The notes under the pieces are model-generated. The model searched no databases. It saw only the letters and a list, made by a program, of their open reading frames with translations, and was not told the origin of the DNA. A stretch of 64,000 bases of DNA from NCBI GenBank assembly GCA_963422445.2, contig OY729512.2, positions 1,178,001 through 1,242,000 on the forward strand, given 5' to 3'. This document shows positions 50,325-59,379 of this stretch, in pieces; position 1 is the first letter of the stretch, and each line of letters begins with the position of its first letter. The DNA is from G963422445 sp963422445 (GTDB taxonomy: Bacteria; Pseudomonadota; Alphaproteobacteria; Thalassobaculales; Thalassobaculaceae). The translations under genes and the position numbers were made by a program.

Positions 50325-52713
50325 TGGAGGCAACCGCCGCTTTGTTTCGCGCAAGCGCCGCACCCGGGAGGATGGCCGCTTTGTGGCCGGCTTGGGCCGC
50401 TTTGTCGCTGATATCGAACTGCCGGACATGCTGAATGTCGCATTGGTAACCAGTCCGTATCCGGCCGCGCGGATCGACGCCGTTGACACCCCCGGTGCCG
50501 AAGCGGCGCCGGGGGTGGCGGCAGTCCTGACCGGAGACGTGCTGGCGCAGGCGATCGGTCCGCTTGCCAACGCGCTCGATACGCCGGGACTGCAGGTCTA
50601 CCCGCTGGCCACAGAGACCGTGCGGTATGTCGGTGAATGGGTGGTCGCCGTCGTCGCCGAAACCCGGGCGTTGGCAGAGGATGCGGCAGAACTGGTGAGG
50701 GTCGATTACACGTCGAGTCCCTATGTCGTCGATCCCGAAAAGGCGCTGTCGCCGGAGTCACCACCAGTGCATACCGGCCATGGCAGCAATCTTCTCTATC
50801 GGCGCACGTTCACATGGGGGCCGGTCGCGGCGGATTTTGCGGCCAATCCGCATCATCTCTCGTTCACTGCTCGATGGGCTCGAAGCGCCACGGTGCCAAT
50901 AGAAACGTTCGGTGTCGTTGCCGCATGGTCGCCGGGCGACTCTCTGCTGGATGTCTGGGCTTCGATCCAGATGCCGTCCTATGCGGAACAGATCGCCGCA
51001 TCTTTGCGTTTGCCGCTCAACCAGGTGCGGGTGCATTACGATGTGGACGTTGGCGGTTCCTACGGCGTGAAGCGCGGAATCAAGCATAGCATTCTGGTTG
51101 GATATCTCGCCCGGCATCTGGGGCGGCCGGTGCGGTTGGTCGAGGACCGGCTGGAGAACATGTCCGGCGGCGACATGCAGGGCCCGGATCGCCGTTTCAC
51201 GGTCGCGGTGGCGTTCGACGATCATGGCCAGATCCATTCGATGAAGTTACGGGCGCTTGAAGATGTTGGAGCCCAAACTGGCCGGGCACCCCTTCAACTC
51301 GGCAAGCCGGTGAGCGCGATCGTCGGCCCCTACAAGATCAACAGCGTCGAATACGAGGCAATCTGCGTGTCGACGAATAAGGCGGGTCAGACTGCCGTGC
51401 GGGGATTCGGGATGGCGCCAACGAACCTCGCGATCGAGGCCGCCGTCGACAAGGTCGCACGATACCTCGGACTGTCCCGGTTCTCCGTGCGGCGGCGCAA
51501 CTTTATCCGGGCTGACGAGTTTCCATACCTGATACCGAGTGGTTCGGAATACGACAGCGGCGACTATCACGAGGTTCTCGCGCAAGCGCAGGCCTGCGCC
51601 GATCTCGACAGGCTGCTCTGCCGGCGTGCGGCAGCGCGCCGCGACGGCAGGATTGCCGGCATTGGGGTTGCAAGCTGTCTTGAGCCAGGTGGCGGCAATT
51701 CGTCGTTCGAACCCCTGCTCAATCCGAAAAATCAGACAACGACCTGGCCGGAATCCTGTCTGATCAAGATTGACCGGACCGGGATGATTACCGCGACGAT
51801 CGCAACTTCGACATCTGGACAGGGGCACGAGACCCTGGTTGCGACGGTCATTGGTGAGGAACTGGGTGTCGATCCCGATGGGATTCGTGTCCTGCATGCC
51901 GACACATTGTCGGGATTGCCGGGCAACACGCCGGTTGCCAGCCGTATGGCGATCATGCTCGGTGCGGCTGCAACCGGCGCGGCGGCAAAACTGCGTGAAA
52001 AGATGCGCCGGATTGGTGCCTATGTTCTGGGTTGCGCGCCGGACGCGACGATTTACGGTGATGGCGGCGTTACCTGCGTGTCGGATCCCCAGCGGAGCCT
52101 CGATCTTGCCCGAATTGCACTGATTGCGCATCGTGAATTCCATAACCTGCCGCCCGATATGGAGGAACCTGGTCTGCAGGCGATCCATGTCGCGCAGGTT
52201 CCAAAGGGCGGCGCCCTGCCGACGGAAGATGGGCGGATACAGATGTATCCCTGCTATGCCTTCGCGACTCACATCGTGTACGCGGAGATCGATCGTGTCA
52301 CCGGCCGGGTCACGCTTTCCGATTACGTCATCGCACATGATTGCGGAACGGTGATCAATCCGGACATTGTTCGCGGCATGATGATCGGAGGCGCAGCGCA
52401 CGGCATCGGCGCAGCACTGTTCGAGGAGTTCGTCTATGATTCGGCCGGCCAGTTCCAGTCCGGAACATTCGCGGACTACCTGATGCCCTCGGCTCTCGAG
52501 ATTCCGGCAATCCGGCTCGTTGAACATTGTACACCGTCGCCCTTGACGTCGCACGGTCAGAAGGGCGCTGGTGAGGGTGGATATCTCGGGGCACCGGCGG
52601 CGGTTGCCAGTGCCGTCAACGATGCGCTGAGCGTGTTCGACCTCGACTGCTACGATCTGCCGTTGCGTGCAAGCAAGCTTGCCGATCTCCTGACCAGGAT
52701 CCCGGAGCGTTGA
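50317..52713 (+). CDS. Molybdenum hydroxylase large subunit (xanthine dehydrogenase/CoxL family)
   Basis: This 798-residue Mo-molybdopterin subunit starts with GTG 50317. It has the a/b-hammerhead domain at residues about 20-130 and then the cofactor-binding domains with VGGSYGVKRGIKHSILVGY, AVRGFGMAPTNLAIE, ATSTSGQGHETLVA, and the C-terminal GQKGAGEGGYLGAPAA carrying the catalytic Glu. The Cys-containing active-site loop of true form I CO dehydrogenase (AYRCSFR) is absent; AVRGFG is in its place. It is therefore a hydroxylase of some other small carbonyl or N-heterocycle. Neighbouring flavin enzyme and SDR may act in the same pathway. Confidence 0.93.
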   Translation: MTDGGNRRFVSRKRRTREDGRFVAGLGRFVADIELPDMLNVALVTSPYPAARIDAVDTPGAEAAPGVAAVLTGDVLAQAIGPLANALDTPGLQVYPLATETVRYVGEWVVAVVAETRALAEDAAELVRVDYTSSPYVVDPEKALSPESPPVHTGHGSNLLYRRTFTWGPVAADFAANPHHLSFTARWARSATVPIETFGVVAAWSPGDSLLDVWASIQMPSYAEQIAASLRLPLNQVRVHYDVDVGGSYGVKRGIKHSILVGYLARHLGRPVRLVEDRLENMSGGDMQGPDRRFTVAVAFDDHGQIHSMKLRALEDVGAQTGRAPLQLGKPVSAIVGPYKINSVEYEAICVSTNKAGQTAVRGFGMAPTNLAIEAAVDKVARYLGLSRFSVRRRNFIRADEFPYLIPSGSEYDSGDYHEVLAQAQACADLDRLLCRRAAARRDGRIAGIGVASCLEPGGGNSSFEPLLNPKNQTTTWPESCLIKIDRTGMITATIATSTSGQGHETLVATVIGEELGVDPDGIRVLHADTLSGLPGNTPVASRMAIMLGAAATGAAAKLREKMRRIGAYVLGCAPDATIYGDGGVTCVSDPQRSLDLARIALIAHREFHNLPPDMEEPGLQAIHVAQVPKGGALPTEDGRIQMYPCYAFATHIVYAEIDRVTGRVTLSDYVIAHDCGTVINPDIVRGMMIGGAAHGIGAALFEEFVYDSAGQFQSGTFADYLMPSALEIPAIRLVEHCTPSPLTSHGQKGAGEGGYLGAPAAVASAVNDALSVFDLDCYDLPLRASKLADLLTRIPER

Positions 52714-52960
52714 ACGGACCGCCGCCGGCCAGAGTCCGTCGGGCCGGAGTTGCGGGTCTCATACCCGGCTGCGCGCACCGGCTGAAGATTGCTGATCTCG
52801 TCGAAACAACGAAAACCTCGGGGCGGCGCGTTCGAAGACTCTGCGGTGAGCCGATTTCCGGGAACAGCGATCGACTGATACCCGGGCGAACAATCGGGCC
52901 GAAACCCTGTCACGGGCCACGATGACGCCGATCCGGACGCGCACCGCGCCGGGTATCGGT

Positions 52961-54169
52961 CTAGGCGACGCTCAGATCTGCCGGATGACCGAGCAGATAG
53001 GAGCCGACCGTCCGGAAATGCGATTGTCGTCCCTGCAATTGCTGCGTGACGCTGCGGATATCCCGATAACGGCGTTCGAACGGGCCCGTCATGCGGATCG
53101 CAGAGGCGCCGGCCAGATCGTAAATCGTCCCGGCGACGGTCTTGGCTTCGTGGATGCCGTGCGTCGATGCCAGGCGGATCCGCATCCGGTTGGCCACCGA
53201 CAGCCGGCCAGTCTCCTGCACTTCGGTCCAGATATCTTCGACTTCCGATACCAGAAGAGCGCGAGCTCCACGGAGGCGGGCCTCGCAGGCGCCGAGTTCA
53301 TGCTGGATGACCGGGTTGTCGGCGAGTTTCGAGGCGGCGAGACGCGGCGTCTTGTCCAGAGCCAGATCCATGAAGGCGGAGAGCATGGCCCGTGCGATAC
53401 CCTGTGCGGTCGCCGAAAAGCCGATCGCATACATCGACGTCGAGGGCATCACGTAAAGGGGGTGGCGATATACTCGATGGGCATCGTCGTCGCGAATTGC
53501 AGTGTTATGCTCAGGTACGAAGAGGTCCCTGACTTCGAAATCGTCACTTCCGGTGGCCCGCAATCCGATGACATCCCAGGTATCGATCCAGCGGGCTTGC
53601 GGTTCCGGGAACAGCATTGTGCGGACTTCCGGTGAACCATCCGGAGCGCGGCGCTGGCTCCCGTCGGTTTCGAATACCGGGACATGGCAGCCGAGCCATG
53701 TGGCGCGCCGCCCCCCGCTGGCAAAAGCGATCCGCGCAGTCACCCGGTAACCGCCTTCGACGACATGGGCCTCGGCTTTGCCCGGACCCCAAGCAAGGAC
53801 CGCACCTTGGTCCTTGCCGAGGATGTCCCGCGCGGCCTCGGGTTGAAGATAGGCCGCAACCATGGCGCACCCATTGCCTTGGCAGAGGCACCATGCGGTG
53901 CTCCCGTCGATCATCGCGGCAGCCTCAATGGCGCGGTGAAACACCGACGGGGTGACTTCAAGGCCGTTATAGGCCTTCGGGAGAAGCATCCGGAACAGAC
54001 CGGCGCTGGTCAGTGCCTTTTGCACCGGCAGGGCAATGCGGCCGTCCGTCTCGCTTTCGGCGGCTTGCCGTTCGATCAACGGGGCGGCTTGCCGTAGCAG
54101 GGCCGTCGGATCCGCTTGAGATTCCATTCCGAGGCCGGGGTCGGTGGTCGCGGTCTTGATACCCGTCAT
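52961..54169 (-). CDS. Acyl-CoA dehydrogenase-fold flavin enzyme, monooxygenase/hydroxylase type
   Basis: This 402-residue protein of the acyl-CoA dehydrogenase superfamily is closest in layout to two-component flavin hydroxylases (HpaB/DszC/HsaA-like). The N-terminal helical domain has AAPLIERQAAESETDGRI and AGLFRMLLPKAYNGLEV, then DGSTAWCLCQGNG. The middle beta domain has GGYRVTARIAFASGGRRATW and IGLRATGSDDFEVRDLFVPE. The C-terminal domain ends GRQSHFRTVGSYLLGH. The start ATG (54167-54169) overlaps the SDR stop by one base, so the two are coupled. Substrate unknown. Confidence 0.85.
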   Translation of the reverse strand: MTGIKTATTDPGLGMESQADPTALLRQAAPLIERQAAESETDGRIALPVQKALTSAGLFRMLLPKAYNGLEVTPSVFHRAIEAAAMIDGSTAWCLCQGNGCAMVAAYLQPEAARDILGKDQGAVLAWGPGKAEAHVVEGGYRVTARIAFASGGRRATWLGCHVPVFETDGSQRRAPDGSPEVRTMLFPEPQARWIDTWDVIGLRATGSDDFEVRDLFVPEHNTAIRDDDAHRVYRHPLYVMPSTSMYAIGFSATAQGIARAMLSAFMDLALDKTPRLAASKLADNPVIQHELGACEARLRGARALLVSEVEDIWTEVQETGRLSVANRMRIRLASTHGIHEAKTVAGTIYDLAGASAIRMTGPFERRYRDIRSVTQQLQGRQSHFRTVGSYLLGHPADLSVA

Positions 54170-54948
54170 CAGGCGGTGATACCGCCATCGACCGGCAGGG
54201 CGGCGCCTGTGACGAAGGATGCTTCGTCCGATAACAAAAACAGGGCGGCATTGGCTATTTCTTCCGGTTGGCCGGGGCGTCCAACCGGGGCCATGCCGCC
54301 GCGGCTACGCACCAGTGCCTCCTTGTCCATGCCGTGTGTCGATTGCTGGTCAGGCCGGGCGACAAAAACCCGGAGCATCGGCGTATCGACCGGACCGGGA
54401 CAGATTGCGTTCACGCGGATATCTTCACGGGCGTAGCGCTTGGCCATCGCTTTGACCATGCCGATCACGCCGAACTTCATGGTCGAGTAGACCGGGCTGA
54501 ACATGGAGCCCTGCAGGCCGGAGGACGATGCCGTGAACAGAAGGCTGCCGCCGCCGCGGGCGCGAAGTTCCGGCAGGGCGGTTTCGGTGGTTATGAACAC
54601 GGTTCGCAGATTCAGATCGACCGCCTCGTCCCATTCCTTCATGTCGAGATCTTCGACTGTCGCCGGTCCCGGATGCCCGACGTGATTCCAGACGAAGTCG
54701 AGACCATCAAAATGATTTGCGGTTTCGCGGACGATACGCCGTGAGTCTTCATCCTGCCGCAGGTCCGCGACGATGCCTTTCGCGCGTCCGCCGTCAGCCT
54801 CGATTGCGGCGACCACGGCGGCGACGCCATCCGGGTCGATATCGACCACGCTGACGGCTGCGCCCTCGCGGGCGAACCGCAATGCGCCGGCCCGGCCCAT
54901 ACCCGAAGCTGCAGCGGTGATAATCCCAACCTTGTCTTTCATGCGCAT
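54169..54948 (-). CDS. Short-chain dehydrogenase/reductase
   Basis: This 259-residue SDR starts at the ATG at 54946-54948 (MRMKDKVGIITAAASGMGRA), 7 bases after GGGAGAG; the frame is open much further upstream but does not look SDR-like. It has the nucleotide motif TAAASGMGRAG with following VVDID (NAD(H) preference likely), the catalytic Ser in FTASSSG, YSTMK, and NAICPGPVDTPM. The usual NNAG motif is WNHVG here. The C-terminus ends GAALPVDGGITA. It is first gene of the SDR-flavoenzyme pair and is convergent with the molybdenum hydroxylase operon. Confidence 0.93.
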   Translation of the reverse strand: MRMKDKVGIITAAASGMGRAGALRFAREGAAVSVVDIDPDGVAAVVAAIEADGGRAKGIVADLRQDEDSRRIVRETANHFDGLDFVWNHVGHPGPATVEDLDMKEWDEAVDLNLRTVFITTETALPELRARGGGSLLFTASSSGLQGSMFSPVYSTMKFGVIGMVKAMAKRYAREDIRVNAICPGPVDTPMLRVFVARPDQQSTHGMDKEALVRSRGGMAPVGRPGQPEEIANAALFLLSDEASFVTGAALPVDGGITA

Positions 54949-55044
54949 GCGATCTCTCCCAGAAGAACGGGCCGTTGCTGAACGTACAATGTATACGGTC
55001 GCTGCATCCCGGGAAAATGGCAACCATATCCGGTAGCGGATTGT

Positions 55045-55524
55045 TTGCCGGATTGCCGATGGTATTGGCACGGGCCCGGGTTTGACGGCCGCCGGTCTCC
55101 GGGATTTCGCAGGAAGCGAAAGGCAACGACCATCGGCAATCCCGACGTCGCCGGTGCCGGAATGACGGGACCCGAAAGCGCGCCGATTTTGCGCTCGCCG
55201 GCAAACGGATCCTGTTTGGCGATCGGGCCGAGGCGGGTATTGCGCAAGGCCCTGCGTGCAGTCGAAACGTTGCCTGACAGTGGTATCGCCCGCAGGTTCC
55301 GGGCCGGAGACGACAAGCCGCTCGCCCTTGCCGACACGTGGCGACAACGGGCTTCGCCAGACGATGCCGGCATTGGCTGCAAACTCGGTCCAGGCCATCC
55401 GGCCGGACTGTTCGAGTTGATGGATCAGACCGGCAACGTGCTCAATCTGCAGGTGGCGGACATTCTGATGGCCGCTTATGGCGACCGTTTGTATCCGCGC
55501 CCCGGTCCCGGTCTGGGGGCATGA
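55045..55524 (+). pseudogene. Unrecognised coding remnant cut by the IS4 element
   Basis: A plus-strand frame reads through ALADTWRQRASPDDAGIGCK and FELMDQTGNVLNLQVADILM. It ends in a TGA that belongs to the left inverted repeat of the IS4-family element (55520). If it was a gene, its 3' part was removed by that insertion. No family is recognised, and the first half (before about 55160) looks non-coding. Confidence 0.3.
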
Positions 55525-55540
55525 GCGCTAACTTGTTTAG

Positions 55541-55572
55541 CTGCAGATCGCGAAGCGCTTCGCGATCTGCAG
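55541..55572. repeat. 32-bp perfect palindrome in the IS4 left end
   Basis: Each 16-base arm is ctgcagatcgcgaagc and its reverse complement, with no spacer. It lies between the IS4 left inverted repeat and the 3' end of the transposase remnant, where it could form a hairpin that terminates transcription. No T-run follows on either strand. Confidence 0.8.
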
Positions 55573-55693
55573 CGCGCGCCGGCGGGGCGGCTTTGCCAGG
55601 GAGCTGGAGATCTGGTTCGATTCGGCGATCACCTGATTGAGAGGACGTTGGGGTTCGATGGCTCGCGCGAGTTGGTTGAGCATGAACCGGAAG

Positions 55694-56591
55694 TCACGCC
55701 AGGGGCTGTGCGGTCGGGATCGCCTCCACGCGGTACCCCCAGGGGAAACCCGCGGTGGCGTGGTGAATGAGCTTTTCCACCAGCAGCGCCACCAGGAGTT
55801 TGCGGTAGAGCCATGCCTTGGCGCTCTCGTCGTCGTATTTCGGCAGAGGCCCCAGCTGTGCCAGCGACTTGAAGCGCTTGAAGACCAGTTCGACCTGCCA
55901 GCGGGTGCGAGACCACTCGAGAACCTCGGCGGCGGTGAAGCCCGCTTCGGGGAAGGGGGTGACCACGATGACGGAGCGCGCGAACTCGAGAGTTCGGGGT
56001 TGAGGCCGCTTGCCTCTGCGCTTGAGCGTCGTGACGTGCGCCAGAAGGTCGAACGGCGCGACGTCGGTCGTCCGAAAGGACAGCGACCCCCTGTTCACCC
56101 CTACGGTGACATGGCCGCCCGCAGACACCACATGATCGAAGCCCGCAGCGGTCGAGTAACCCCGGTCGGCCAGCACATAGTCGCCCTCGGCGATCGACAA
56201 ATGCCTGAACGTCTCGCCCGCACCCGGCCCCGCGCTCGCCGTCAGCTTGAAGAAGGCGCACGCTGTCGTGCAGCCGCTACAGCGACCCGGTCCGTCCAGG
56301 CTCCTTCACCGTCGTCGCGGCGAACGCCCTGACCTGAAAGCCGCCGTCGCCCGACAGCGCGATGCACAGGGCACGCAGCCCGTCGCCCGACTTCCTCAGC
56401 CGCTTCAACAAGGCCACATCCGACAGATCCGCCAGGGTCGCCTTCCTGGCTCGGACCACGGTCTCGCGCAGCGAGTGCCCGCAGGCCAGATGCAGCAGCA
56501 GTATGCGCAGCAGGGCATCGACCGACTTGTCCTTGCGCAGCCGCTTCAACGCGCCCGTCTCGCGGGCAAGCTCCTGCCAGTCCTCGTTCAT
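55694..56591 (-). pseudogene. IS4-family transposase, frameshifted
   Basis: It starts MNEDWQELARETGALKRLRK at 56591 with the N-terminal region LRILLLHLACGHSLRETVVR and LSDVALLKRLRKSGDGLRAL. It changes frame near 56280. The catalytic core continues with YVLADRGYSTAAGFDHVV, RTLEFARSVIVVTPFPEAG, and the YREK-like region WSRTRWQVELVFKRFKSLAQ, ending near 55694. The C-terminal part KYDDESAKAWLYRKLLVALL is typical of IS4-type DDE enzymes. Confidence 0.82.
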
Positions 56592-57564
56592 CTGTTTGGC
56601 CTCCCCGCATCGCGCGTCCACGCAACATACGGATCGCCGACATGCTAGGGAATGTCTGAACAAGTCGGTTTTTTCTGATATACGGGTGTTGTGGCCCGTG
56701 GATGAAACACCAGAGCCCATCGGGGACGTGTTGTCGTGCCAGGAAATGGGGATTTTGATGCCCGAGCCGACCGTCCCCGCCGCCTTGCGGCGGTTGCGGA
56801 CGGACTCCCCCCACGTCAGGCGGTGGCGTCGCGCCCCGCGATGAGCAGATTGGTGAACCCGAGCAGCACGGCGATGCGTTGCGTGGTCTTCGCCAGCCCC
56901 CGATAGCGCACCTTCGCGTAGCCGAAGTGGCGCTTCACATACAGGAACGGATGTTCCACATTGGCCCGAACCGACGCCTTGCGCCTCTCCGCCGCCTCCG
57001 GGCCCGCCTTGTCCAGCCCCCGGCGCTTGCCGGGCTTCATCGCCACCTCCCAGTCCACGTCCGTGTCCCGGTTCTCCGCGCGCTTGTCCACCCCCTGATA
57101 GCCCGCGTCACCCCACACCTGCTCCTCGCCCCCGTGCAACAGCGCGTGCGCCGTCGCCACATCCGAGACATTCGCCGGCGTCGTCTCCGCGCTGTGCGTC
57201 AAACCCGACTGCGCATCCACCCCGATGTGCGCCTTCATCCCGAAATGCCACTGATTGCCCTTCTTCGTCTGATGCATCTCCGGGTCCCGCTCGCCCTTGC
57301 GGTTCTTCGTCGACGACGGCGCGGCAATGAGACTCGCGTCCACGATCGTCCCCTTGCTCAAGCGGTGTCCGAGCGAGGCCAGATGTGCGTTGATCTCCTC
57401 GAACAGCGTCTCACCCAGACCATACGTCTCCAGCAAGTGGCGGAAATGCAGGATCGTCGTCTCGTCAGGCAGCGCACCCGAGAGGCGCAACCCCACAAAC
57501 CGCCGTACCGACTTCACCTCGTAGAGCAGGTCCTCCATCCCAGGGTCGCTCAGCATTGTAGAAC

Positions 57565-59062
57565 GAGCTTCTTGCAAAATTGCCGGCCCGACCGGTTTTT
57601 TGCCTTCTCGAGGCTGATTTTGTTGTCGAGGGCCTGGGTTTCGGGGGCACCCCGTGGTCTGTTGTGTTTCCACAACAACAAGATACCGAGGAGGTGACCC
57701 CGATGACTCTTGGCTCGACCCTATCCGATCTCTGGCGCCGATTTCAAGGGGACCTTTTCCCTGCGTTGGCCGAGGCGGTCGGTCCTCTCCTGGAGACGCA
57801 CAAGCGTTTCGTGACAGCTCTCGATCTCGTCAAGGTGGAGGGCTTCGTCGATGGGGTGTGGACCGGTCCGGGTCGACCCCGGGAGGATCGCCAGGCGCTG
57901 GCCCGTGGCTTCATCGCCAAGGCGGTATGGGATCTGCCGACGACCCGCCACCTGATCGACAGGCTCAAGGTGGACCCGACGTTGCGCCGACTGTGCGGCT
58001 GGTCGCGTGTCGCGAAGATCCCGAGTGAAGCGACGTTTTCGCGGGCGTTTGCCGAATTTTCGCAGTCCCGTCTTCCGGAGAGGATGCACGCGGCTCTGGT
58101 TGCAGAGACACTGGGCGATGCGCTCATCGGCCACGTGTCGAGGGACTCGACGGCCATCGAGGCCCGGGAGACGCCGGCCCCGAAGCCGAAGGCCAGGACG
58201 CCGAACCGCAAGCGCGGCCGGCCCCGCAAGGGCGCGGAGAGGACGAAGAAGCCTGGGCGTCTCGAACGGCAAGCGAACAGGATGGATCTCGATGAGATGC
58301 TCGACGCGCTGCCGAAGGTCTGCGATCACGGGGCAAAGAAGACTGCCAAGGGGGTCCTGGAGGCCTGGCGCGGTGACAAGCTGCCTATCGACACAGCAGA
58401 CTGCGGGGTGCCGCTGAGGACCGTCCTCACCTCGGCATCCGTCCATGACAGCCCGGTCGCGATCCCGCTGGCGATGATGACCGCCGGGCGTGTGACCAAT
58501 CTCTACGATCTCATGGACGCGGCCTATGATGCCAGGGAGATCTACCAGATGAGCGAACGGCTTGGCCATGTTCCGATCATCGATGTCAATCCGCGCCGGG
58601 ACAAGGACCTCAAGGAGGAGCGAGACCGGGAGGCCCGGGCCCGGCGTGCAATAGGCCATGTCGATCCCGAGACCGTGCGGTTCCGGATCCGGTCCGGTGT
58701 CGAGAGGACCAACGCCCGCCTCAAGGATGAGTGTGGCGGGCGCCATGTCCGCGTCCGCGGACATTCCAGGGTCACCTGCCATCTCATGGTCGGCATCCTG
58801 GCCCTGGCGGCTGACCCGTTGATACGTCTCGCCGCCCCATAGCGCGGCTCCGACAACGCATGCCGACCCTTCGCGGCCCTCTCGAAGAGAGGGGCCCGGA
58901 GAGGCGTGTCCCGATGTCCGCAAAGGTCCCTGTTTGGTCTCATCGTCTCTGATGAGACACCGCGAATCCATGGATTCCGACCTCCAGGTGCAGAGGTGAA
59001 CGGAAGCAACCGACCGATCCGGGCTCACCGGACCCTGGGGACAGGAATTTTGCAAGAGGTTC
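57565..59062 (+). mobile_element. IS1182-like insertion sequence, copy 2
   Basis: This 1,498-bp element has ends gagcttcttgcaaaatt and (reverse complement) gaacctcttgcaaaatt. It has a perfect 4-bp duplication gaac (57561-57564 and 59063-59066). Removing it restores the IS5 sequence ttgtagaacagctgc found uninterrupted in H1 and H4. It is the youngest insertion of the three-level nest. Confidence 0.92.
57703..58842 (+). CDS. IS1182-like transposase (copy 2), intact
   Basis: This 379-residue protein starts at ATG 57703 behind GAGGAGG. All motifs of copy 1 are kept: PSEATFSRAFAEFSQS, SRDSTAIEARE, DAAYDAREIYQMS, and RSGVERTNARLKDE. It is intact and, given the clean duplication around the element, probably competent. 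Confidence 0.9.
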   Translation: MTLGSTLSDLWRRFQGDLFPALAEAVGPLLETHKRFVTALDLVKVEGFVDGVWTGPGRPREDRQALARGFIAKAVWDLPTTRHLIDRLKVDPTLRRLCGWSRVAKIPSEATFSRAFAEFSQSRLPERMHAALVAETLGDALIGHVSRDSTAIEARETPAPKPKARTPNRKRGRPRKGAERTKKPGRLERQANRMDLDEMLDALPKVCDHGAKKTAKGVLEAWRGDKLPIDTADCGVPLRTVLTSASVHDSPVAIPLAMMTAGRVTNLYDLMDAAYDAREIYQMSERLGHVPIIDVNPRRDKDLKEERDREARARRAIGHVDPETVRFRIRSGVERTNARLKDECGGRHVRVRGHSRVTCHLMVGILALAADPLIRLAAP

Positions 59063-59354
59063 GAACAGCTGCACGCAGTGCACCCGCAGCATCACGCTCA
59101 GCGGATAAGGCCGCCGACCGCGCCCGGCCTTCGGGTAGAACGGCTCGATGCGCGCCTCCAGCCGCTCCCAGGGAACCAGCCCATCCATCGTCTCGAGAAA
59201 GACCTCGCGCCGCGTCCGACGCGTCTTCAGGTCGTGCTCCAGCTCCGCAAACGTCGCTTGCTCCATGGCTCGCACTCCACTCCGTCACCAAGAAACCAAT
59301 TGTGACAAAACCGACTTGTTCAGACAATCCCTAAACAAATCAGCGCTCATGGGA

Positions 59355-59379
59355 GGGGGGGGGGGGGGGGGGGGGGGGG
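59355..59379. repeat. Run of 25 G between the IS4 end and the M23 peptidase stop
   Basis: An uninterrupted G25 tract follows GGGA after the right inverted repeat of the IS4 element. It touches the stop codon of the M23 peptidase gene (59380-59382, minus strand). Nothing comparable occurs elsewhere in the window. Its true length in the genome may differ, because such runs are error-prone in sequencing and replication. Confidence 0.85.

Larger units (their letters stand above)
56816..59275 (-). pseudogene. IS5-group transposase H3, interrupted
   Basis: The 5' part is at 59275-59067 (GTG in place of ATG, then RAMEQATFAELEHDLKTRRT to VHCVQLF). The 3' part is at about 57555-56816 (LSDPGMEDLLYEVKSVRRFV through the DDE motifs to LLIAGRDATA). 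The IS1182-like insertion separates them. One alanine codon is lost in the AAAAERRKAS stretch. Confidence 0.9.
56649..59330 (-). mobile_element. IS5-group element H3, split by a nested IS1182-like element
   Basis: Ends are ggaatgtctgaacaagtcgg and cgacttgttcagacaatcc. Flanks are ctag (56645-56648) and ctaa (59331-59334), one mismatch in an otherwise YTAR-type duplication. Removing the IS1182-like insert and its gaac duplication leaves 1,180 bp, as in the other copies. The target was the right end of the IS4 element. Confidence 0.92.
55520..59351 (-). mobile_element. IS4-family element containing two nested IS
   Basis: Terminal inverted repeats are catgagcgctaacttgttta (55520 onward) and, at the right end (59331-59351), the reverse complement of catgagcgctgatttgttta. 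The right part is interrupted by an IS5-group element (56649-59330), which itself contains an IS1182-like element (57565-59062). Without the inserts the element is about 1.15 kb. A 32-bp perfect palindrome lies just inside the left repeat. Confidence 0.82.

Noticed and set aside
48949..52713. Aerobic carbon monoxide dehydrogenase
   Set aside because: Subunit layout fits, but the large subunit lacks the Cys active-site loop of true CO dehydrogenase, so the specific name is not used.
21968..59334. Large inversion by recombination between IS5 copies H1 and H3, suggested by mismatched CTAG/CTAA flanks
   Set aside because: H3 is flanked on both sides by the same IS4 element, so it is an in-place insertion; a single base change explains the mismatch.
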